From: Onstottus_B arcticum
GTDB lineage: Bacteria > Acidobacteriota > Blastocatellia > UBA7656
Reading direction: 5' to 3'
Assembly (NCBI GenBank): GCA_038040485.1
Contig: JBBPIE010000020.1
Location: forward strand, 1-64,000
DNA: 64,000 nt
Shown: positions 59,817-64,000 of the stretch, piece after piece
Layout of the letters: each line of letters opens with the position of its first letter
Numbering within the stretch: position 1 is the first letter of the stretch
The notes under the pieces: model-generated
Database searches by the model: none
Seen by the model: the letters and a program-made list of their open reading frames with translations, nothing else
What the model was told of the DNA's origin: nothing
Made by a program: the position numbers and the translations under genes

Positions 59817-60593
59817 TCAATCACCCGCGGCCGGCGCGGCTTCAAGCACGACCAGGCTTCGAGCCGCCGCGTGCAAGCCGCACTCTGTCTTCTGCCGGCC
59901 GGCCCACCTTCCGGCGCGTTCGTCTTCGCCTGCTCCAACCGCGACCGTGCAGTGAGTGCAGCCGATGCTCGGGTAGCCCCGATCGTGAAGCGCGTTGTAA
60001 GGCACGCCGTTTCGCTTGATGTAGTCCCACACATCGCCCTTGCTCCACCGCACGAGCGGGTTGATCTTGACGAGCCGCCACTGGTAGTCCCACTCGACAA
60101 CCTCTGCGTTGGATCGGTCCATCGTCTGATCTCGACGAATGGCAGTGACCCAAGCCGTGCGACCGCGCAGCGCTTCCTTTAACGGTTCGATCTTCCTCAA
60201 TCGGCAGCAGAGATCGGGGTTGGTTGACCAGAGCTTCGGGCCAAACTCGGTTTCTTGCCGTTCAGGCGTTAGCTCAGATTGATACGACTTGATGTCGATC
60301 CTGTAGCGGTCCTCGATGCGCCGCCGCAGCTCGTAGGTTTCGGGAAACAGAAACGCGGTGTCGAGAAAAAAGACGTTGGGGTTCGGGGTGATCTTCACGG
60401 CCATGTCGATAAGCGCGATGCCTTCCGCGCCAAAGCCCGTCGCGATCGTCAGGTCATCGCCGAATTCTTCGAACGCCCATCGAAGCGTCTCTTCCGGCGT
60501 CGCGCGATCGAGTCGCGCGGCTGCTTGCCGGATACGGCCCGCCTCCGGCGCTGTCGATCTCGCTTTCACAATCTCAGTCATTAGTTGCGTCAT
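59817..60593 (-). CDS. cysH: APS/PAPS reductase
   Basis: A 258-residue reductase releasing sulfite from activated sulfate. TIATGFGAEGIALIDMAVKI and FFLDTAFLFPETYELRRRIE form the nucleotide part, LCCRLRKIEPLKEALRGRTA carries a Cys-Cys pair (about 129-130), and GCTHCTVAV carries a Cys-x2-Cys pair (211 and 214), the four ligands of the [4Fe-4S] cluster of APS-type (assimilatory, plant/most bacteria) enzymes. The ending ECGLH also matches. An iron-sulfur CysH can often use APS directly, which makes the presence of cysC notable. The ATG at 60593 has GGAGAAG upstream; an ATG twelve bases further in is also possible. Confidence 0.92.
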   Translation of the reverse strand: MTQLMTEIVKARSTAPEAGRIRQAAARLDRATPEETLRWAFEEFGDDLTIATGFGAEGIALIDMAVKITPNPNVFFLDTAFLFPETYELRRRIEDRYRIDIKSYQSELTPERQETEFGPKLWSTNPDLCCRLRKIEPLKEALRGRTAWVTAIRRDQTMDRSNAEVVEWDYQWRLVKINPLVRWSKGDVWDYIKRNGVPYNALHDRGYPSIGCTHCTVAVGAGEDERAGRWAGRQKTECGLHAAARSLVVLEAAPAAGD

Positions 60594-60612
60594 AAGCTTC
60601 TCCGCTCCTCGA

Positions 60613-60693
60613 CTTGGGAGTGTGGGCGTCTCGCCCGCAAACGCAATCAAAACAAAACGCTGCGGGGTGCGGGCGAGACGCTCGCGCTCCCAG
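60613..60693. repeat. inverted repeat overlapping the 3-prime end of cobA
   Basis: Arms 60613-60639 and 60668-60693 are approximate reverse complements (GTGGGCGTCTCGCCCGCA and TGCGGGCGAGACGCTCGCGC), about 26 bases. The last 15 codons of cobA (GSASVSPAPRSVLF) are encoded by the right arm and spacer, and cysH begins 20 bases past the left arm. Confidence 0.75.
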
Positions 60694-61492
60694 GCAGCTC
60701 GCTAAGCGAATGCCTGAGCGAGTCATCGCCAAACCAATGCAGCTTTGCTTGAAGCGACACCACGTCTCCGACTATCGCGATTGCTGGCGGTTTGATCTTC
60801 AACTCGACTGGCGAATCCGCGTTGCAAGCGATGTCTTCGAGCGCGCCCGTGTAAACTTCCTGATGTTGATAAGTGCCCCAACGGATGATTGCGATCGGTG
60901 TGGAAGGCGAACGGCCGATCGTTATCAACTCACTCGCGATCCTGGCGATGGTGCTACCGCACATGAAAATCACCAGTGTGTCCGCGTGAGCGGCTGCGCG
61001 CAGATCGACTCCGATGGAGAACTTGTCATCCGCTTCGTGCCCGGTGATGAATGCGACGCTAGATGCGTAGCCGCGATGGGTGAGTGGAATGCCCGCGTAA
61101 GCCGCCGCCGCAACACCCGAAGAGATGCCCGGGATCACTTCCCATTGGATTCCGGCTTCGACGAGCGCTTCGGCTTCTTCGCCGCCTCTGCCGAAGACGA
61201 ACGGGTCTCCGCCTTTGAGCCGCGCGACAACGCTGCCTCGGCTCGCGTGGCCGATCAAAAGTTGATTGATCGCCGCTTGTGAGAGCGATTGTTCTCCGGC
61301 GCGTTTGCCTGCGTAGATCAGCTCGGCGCTCCGCCGGGTATGAGCGAGCACTTCGGGATTGACCAGATAGTCGTAGACAACCACGTCGCTCGCGGCGAGT
61401 GCTTCGGCGGCCTTGAGCGTGAGCAGCTTCGGATCTCCCGGCCCTGCTCCGATCAGATAGACTCGCCCAGTTTCGGTTCTTAACGCGGTCAT
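60647..61492 (-). CDS. cobA: uroporphyrinogen-III C-methyltransferase
   Basis: A 281-residue SAM enzyme making precorrin-2, the precursor of sirohaem (and of corrins). VYLIGAGPGDPKLLTLKAAE near residue 11, DPFVFGRGGEEAEALVEAGI near 96, VIPGISSGVAAAAYAGIPLT near 119 and GMCGS-like FMCGSTIARIASELI near 176 are family blocks. As the first gene of the cobA-cysH-cysC-sir operon it supplies the sirohaem needed by the reductase. The C-terminal 15 residues come from a repeat element and are not part of the family. The ATG follows the leader terminator, with GAAGAGG upstream. Confidence 0.95.
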   Translation of the reverse strand: MTALRTETGRVYLIGAGPGDPKLLTLKAAEALAASDVVVYDYLVNPEVLAHTRRSAELIYAGKRAGEQSLSQAAINQLLIGHASRGSVVARLKGGDPFVFGRGGEEAEALVEAGIQWEVIPGISSGVAAAAYAGIPLTHRGYASSVAFITGHEADDKFSIGVDLRAAAHADTLVIFMCGSTIARIASELITIGRSPSTPIAIIRWGTYQHQEVYTGALEDIACNADSPVELKIKPPAIAIVGDVVSLQAKLHWFGDDSLRHSLSELPGSASVSPAPRSVLF

Positions 61493-61510
61493 CGGCTCGG
61501 CCTCTTCACC

Positions 61511-61556
61511 ACAAAAAGCAAAAAACCCGCCACCGGCACAGTGCCGATAGCGGGTT
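61511..61556 (-). terminator. intrinsic terminator in the leader of the sulfate operon
   Basis: On the minus strand, AACCCGC / GCGGGTT enclosing CGGCA / TGCCG (arms between 61524 and 61556), followed by TTTTTTGCTTTTTG. It lies upstream of cobA, between the expected promoter and the first gene, and so acts as a premature-termination or attenuation site. Confidence 0.85.
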
Positions 61557-61680
61557 ATCCAATGCTCCTGAGTATGAGTGCGTCAGCTAGGTTTCAAGAC
61601 AATGGATTCCCTCTAAAGGCTCTGCGCCGCGCGCCTCTGGCGCGCAACGACATGTGCAACAATAGAAGGTCACCATTGAA
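61557..61680 (-). promoter_or_regulatory. candidate cis-regulatory leader RNA before cobA
   Basis: About 120 bases on the minus strand between the gap after gltB and the leader terminator. It contains a strong hairpin GCGCGCC / GGCGCGC (loop AGA, about 61631-61647) and a run GCCTTTAGAGGGAATCCATT with GTCTTGAAACC downstream. No match to SAM-I, SAM-II, cobalamin, SAH or THF riboswitches is apparent to me. The position argues for a regulator of sulfur assimilation, protein- or ligand-responsive. Confidence 0.4.
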
Positions 61681-61952
61681 CTCATAAAAACCTTGCGACA
61701 AGCTACCTATACTACGGCGTGGCTGCGCGAGTCAAACAAAAACTTTTCACAACCAGAATTTCGGAAGGCTCGCTATGCCCGGGGCGGCCGGCTCCTCATC
61801 CTAAGAACCTTCGCGGAAGACCCAGCCATTGCCCCAGGTTCGGAGGGCGGCGCCGAGTCGCCGTGCGATTGCGCTTTGGCCCTGCGAGATCCACTCGGCC
61901 GCGGTACTTCATAGAGACGAAGCGGCTTCAGGCTCAGCCTTTGATTCGACCG
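61681..61952. other. remainder of the gap after gltB
   Basis: About 270 bases between the gltB stop and the leader RNA. The sequence carries AT-rich promoter-like stretches (ACCTATACTACGGC on the plus strand) and a decayed GC-rich part, but no confident promoter, terminator or gene. A small plus-strand open frame here lacks any family resemblance. Confidence 0.35.
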
Positions 61953-64000
61953 CTAAAAGCTTGCGGCAATGCCGAGGTTGCCCGCAACACTGATGCTCGG
62001 AGCCTCGACTGCCGGGGCCGGCGAAGCTTCGGCATGCGGCGCAACCCGCAACGTGAGGGTTCGGGAAGACTGCCAGCTTCTGAGCAAATCGAAGGCGCGA
62101 GGGCTCCCGGTCGCCTCGCAGTGGCGCTCTATCAGAGAGCGCGCTTCTTGTGCCTCGTGGTCGCCGACTGATACCACACGCACAAGCTCCTCGTTGCAGC
62201 GATTCCTAAAGCTCCCCAGTTCATCGAAGACGTAGGCGACGCCGCCCGTCATGCCCGCCGCGAAGTTGCGCCCGACCTCGCCAAGCACGACAACAACTCC
62301 GCCAGTCATATATTCGCAGCCGTGGTCTCCGACGCCTTCGACGACAGCTGTCGCTCCGCTGTTTCGAACGCAGAATCGTTCGCCCGCGCGGCCTGCCGCG
62401 AATAACACACCGCCAGTCGCGCCGTACATCACCGTGTTGCCCGCGATGACGTTTTGCGACCATGTAAAGCGCGCCCCGGCCGGCGGCCTGATGATTATCT
62501 CGCCGCCCGACATGCCCTTGCCAACGTAGTCGTTTGCTTCACCGATCAGACGCAGCCTGACGCCTGCGATATTGAAAGCCCCAAAGCTCTGCCCTGCCGA
62601 GCCGGTAAAGGTCAGGTCGATCGTTCCTGTTGCGAGCCCTGCGTTGCCATGACGACGCGCTATTGTCCCGGCCAGTCGGGCCCCCACGGCTCGATCGGTG
62701 TTCCTGATTTCGTATTCGGCGGAGAACAGCCTTCCGCGTTCGACGGCTTCAGCAGAATCGCGCGCGACCCTTTCTCCGAGCGAGTCTGCCGTTTTAAGTT
62801 GGTAGCTCGAATCAAATCGCATGGGCTGCTCGTCGCCGTGGCTTGCGCGATTAAGTATCGGACTCAGGTCCAGGCGCGCTTTCCTCGGCAACTTGACGTA
62901 GCGCACGCTGCCAGCTTGTGATGCTCCCGCGTCATCCTTCTTGACGTAGCGCACGCTGCCAGCTTGTGATGCTCCCGCGTCATCCTTCTGCGACAGTAGA
63001 TCGCTACGGCCGATGATCTCATCCATCGTTCTAACGCCGAGAGTCGCAAGCAACTCCCTGATCTCCTGCGCCAGCGACGTGAAAAAACTGACCACGTTCT
63101 CGGGACTACCTTTGAACTTTCTTCGCAGGCCATTGTCTTGAGTCGCAACTCCGACAGGGCAAGTGTTCAGGTGGCACTGCCTCGCCATCACACAGCCCAT
63201 CGCGACTACCGCAGCAGTCGCGAACCCGAACTCTTCGGCGCCCAGCATCGCCGCGATCACGACGTCGCGGCCGGTCTTGAGCCCGCCATCGACTCTCAAT
63301 CGGACGCGGCTACGAAGATCGTTCAGCACCAGAGCCTGTTGCGTTTCGGCCAGTCCGAGCTCCCAGGGCGTACCCGCGTTCTTTATCGAGCCGAGCGGCG
63401 ACGCGCCAGTGCCGCCGTCGTGTCCTGAGATGTGAATGACGTCGGCGTGTGCTTTCGCGACTCCCGCGGCAATGGTTCCGATCCCCGCTTCCGACACGAG
63501 CTTCACCGCGATGCGAGCCTCGGGATTGATCTGTTTCAGGTCATAGATCAACTGTGCGAGGTCTTCGATGGAATAGATGTCGTGGTGCGGCGGTGGAGAA
63601 ATCAGCGTCACACCGCGGACCGAGTGACGAAGCCCGGCGATTTCCGCGGTGACCTTATGTCCGGGGAGTTGACCGCCTTCACCGGGCTTCGAGCCCTGGG
63701 CCATTTTTATCTCCAGCTCATCGGCTGAAACCAGATACTCGGGAGTCACGCCGAATCGCCCTGAAGCGACCTGCTTGATCCGGCTGTTTGCGAGGTCGCC
63801 GTCCGGCCGTCGTTTGAATCTCCGGTGGTCTTCACCTCCTTCGCCGCTGTTGCTCCTGGCGCCGAGGCGGTTCATCGCGATGGCAAGCGTCTCGTGCGCT
63901 TCCTTCGACAACGCACCGAGCGACATTCCAGAAGTCGAAAAGCGCTCGAGTATCCGTTCTGTTGCTTCGACATCATTGAGGTCGATGGGATTGCCGCCGC
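61953..64000 (-). CDS. gltB: glutamate synthase large subunit, partial (5-prime end outside window)
   Basis: Residues of the FMN-barrel and C-terminal beta-helix parts of the ferredoxin- or NADPH-dependent glutamate synthase, continuing in frame to the window edge (GGNPIDLNDVEATERILERF precedes SLGALSKEAHE). Present: the flavin and iron-sulfur region with GGTGASPLGSIKNAGTPWEL and CVMARQCHLNTCPVGVA, then YVGKGMSGGEIIIRPPAG and the GXGXG-type beta-helix. The N-terminal amidotransferase half is outside. An in-frame duplication of a 16-residue unit (DDAGASQAGSVRYVK) sits in the linker near 62893-62988. This is a core nitrogen-assimilation gene and marks the return to housekeeping DNA. Confidence 0.93.
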   Translation of the reverse strand, partial: GGNPIDLNDVEATERILERFSTSGMSLGALSKEAHETLAIAMNRLGARSNSGEGGEDHRRFKRRPDGDLANSRIKQVASGRFGVTPEYLVSADELEIKMAQGSKPGEGGQLPGHKVTAEIAGLRHSVRGVTLISPPPHHDIYSIEDLAQLIYDLKQINPEARIAVKLVSEAGIGTIAAGVAKAHADVIHISGHDGGTGASPLGSIKNAGTPWELGLAETQQALVLNDLRSRVRLRVDGGLKTGRDVVIAAMLGAEEFGFATAAVVAMGCVMARQCHLNTCPVGVATQDNGLRRKFKGSPENVVSFFTSLAQEIRELLATLGVRTMDEIIGRSDLLSQKDDAGASQAGSVRYVKKDDAGASQAGSVRYVKLPRKARLDLSPILNRASHGDEQPMRFDSSYQLKTADSLGERVARDSAEAVERGRLFSAEYEIRNTDRAVGARLAGTIARRHGNAGLATGTIDLTFTGSAGQSFGAFNIAGVRLRLIGEANDYVGKGMSGGEIIIRPPAGARFTWSQNVIAGNTVMYGATGGVLFAAGRAGERFCVRNSGATAVVEGVGDHGCEYMTGGVVVVLGEVGRNFAAGMTGGVAYVFDELGSFRNRCNEELVRVVSVGDHEAQEARSLIERHCEATGSPRAFDLLRSWQSSRTLTLRVAPHAEASPAPAVEAPSISVAGNLGIAASF
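62893..62988. repeat. perfect 48-base tandem repeat inside gltB
   Basis: The unit starting TTGACGTAGCGCACGCTGCC is present twice, 62893-62940 and 62941-62988, without a difference. Read in the gene it encodes KDDAGASQAGSVRYVK twice, in frame, between the FMN domain and the C-terminal beta-helix. Other glutamate synthases I know of have no such sequence. Confidence 0.9.

Noticed and set aside
61557..61680. SAM-I or cobalamin riboswitch before cobA
   Set aside because: The hallmark core sequences of these classes (for example the B12 box or the SAM-I GAGGGA/GCAACC pattern in correct order) could not be found, so no named class was assigned.
61693..61914. Small plus-strand frames in the gap after gltB
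   Set aside because: No binding site or family resemblance; composition is mixed and the frames overlap each other.

Overview
The window looks like a chromosomal piece of an uncultured Acidobacteriota bacterium, probably Blastocatellia-like. This is an inference from gene content: two very large Oar-type TonB-dependent receptors with carboxypeptidase-regulatory N-termini, an acidobacterial-style VWA protein, a DUF7948/SBBP-repeat surface protein with a gingipain-type peptidase end, a Uma2 nuclease, and GC-rich codon use throughout. There is no 16S gene, tRNA, CRISPR array or recognisable transposase in the window, so the taxonomy cannot be settled from here.

Layout. 0.1-1.7 kb (minus): folate-linked formiminotransferase and cyclodeaminase pair. 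2.0-7.8 kb (plus): one long secreted SBBP/C25-peptidase gene broken by two frame changes. 8-14.5 kb: Uma2 nuclease, then a minus-strand run of M20 peptidase, HEAT-repeat protein, bactofilin, VWA protein and small unknowns. 14.7-27.4 kb (plus): an accessory-looking region built around coenzyme F420 (cofG, cofH, two PPOX-fold proteins, an intact LLM flavin/F420 oxidoreductase and an internally deleted LLM gene). It also holds DUF6883/DUF4926, a HicAB pair with a deleted toxin, an SMR transporter, the methionine-salvage set mtnB-mtnD-mtnC, a GxxExxY gene bracketed by inverted repeats, a SEC-C protein and a TIR-NB-ARC-TPR protein. 27.7-32.4 kb: a truncated ECF sigma factor beside an intact anti-sigma factor, zinc-ribbon proteins, a 1-Cys peroxiredoxin and a YkgJ-like protein. 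32.4-37.3 kb: a FadD-ACP-PlsC fusion divergent from an S9 peptidase. 38.1-50.9 kb (minus): two TonB-receptor modules, each followed by TPR proteins. 51.4-56 kb (minus): DUF512 radical-SAM protein, alanine dehydrogenase, aldehyde dehydrogenase and a small di-heme cytochrome. 57.4-61.5 kb (minus): an assimilatory sulfate operon cobA-cysH-cysC-sir behind a leader ending in an intrinsic terminator. 61.95-64 kb (minus): the C-terminal two thirds or so of glutamate synthase large subunit, running off the window.

How the parts fit. cobA makes the sirohaem precursor for sir, cysH supplies sulfite, and sir reduces it, so that operon is a coherent pathway. cofG and cofH together make the F420 chromophore and sit among probable F420 users. 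mtnB, mtnD and mtnC are the late steps of methionine salvage.

The most unusual property of the window is intergenic. At least a dozen gaps carry inverted repeats whose arms are short, 'word-like' motifs (for example CCACAGAGACACAGAGACG, CCGCGTAGCGGCTACCTC, CCACGGGTGAGTCCGCG). One of them encloses a GxxExxY gene, another resembles an empty version, and two families recur at separate loci. Alongside these are four genes with internal or 5-prime deletions or frame breaks, suggesting a region of active rearrangement or, less interestingly, assembly trouble.
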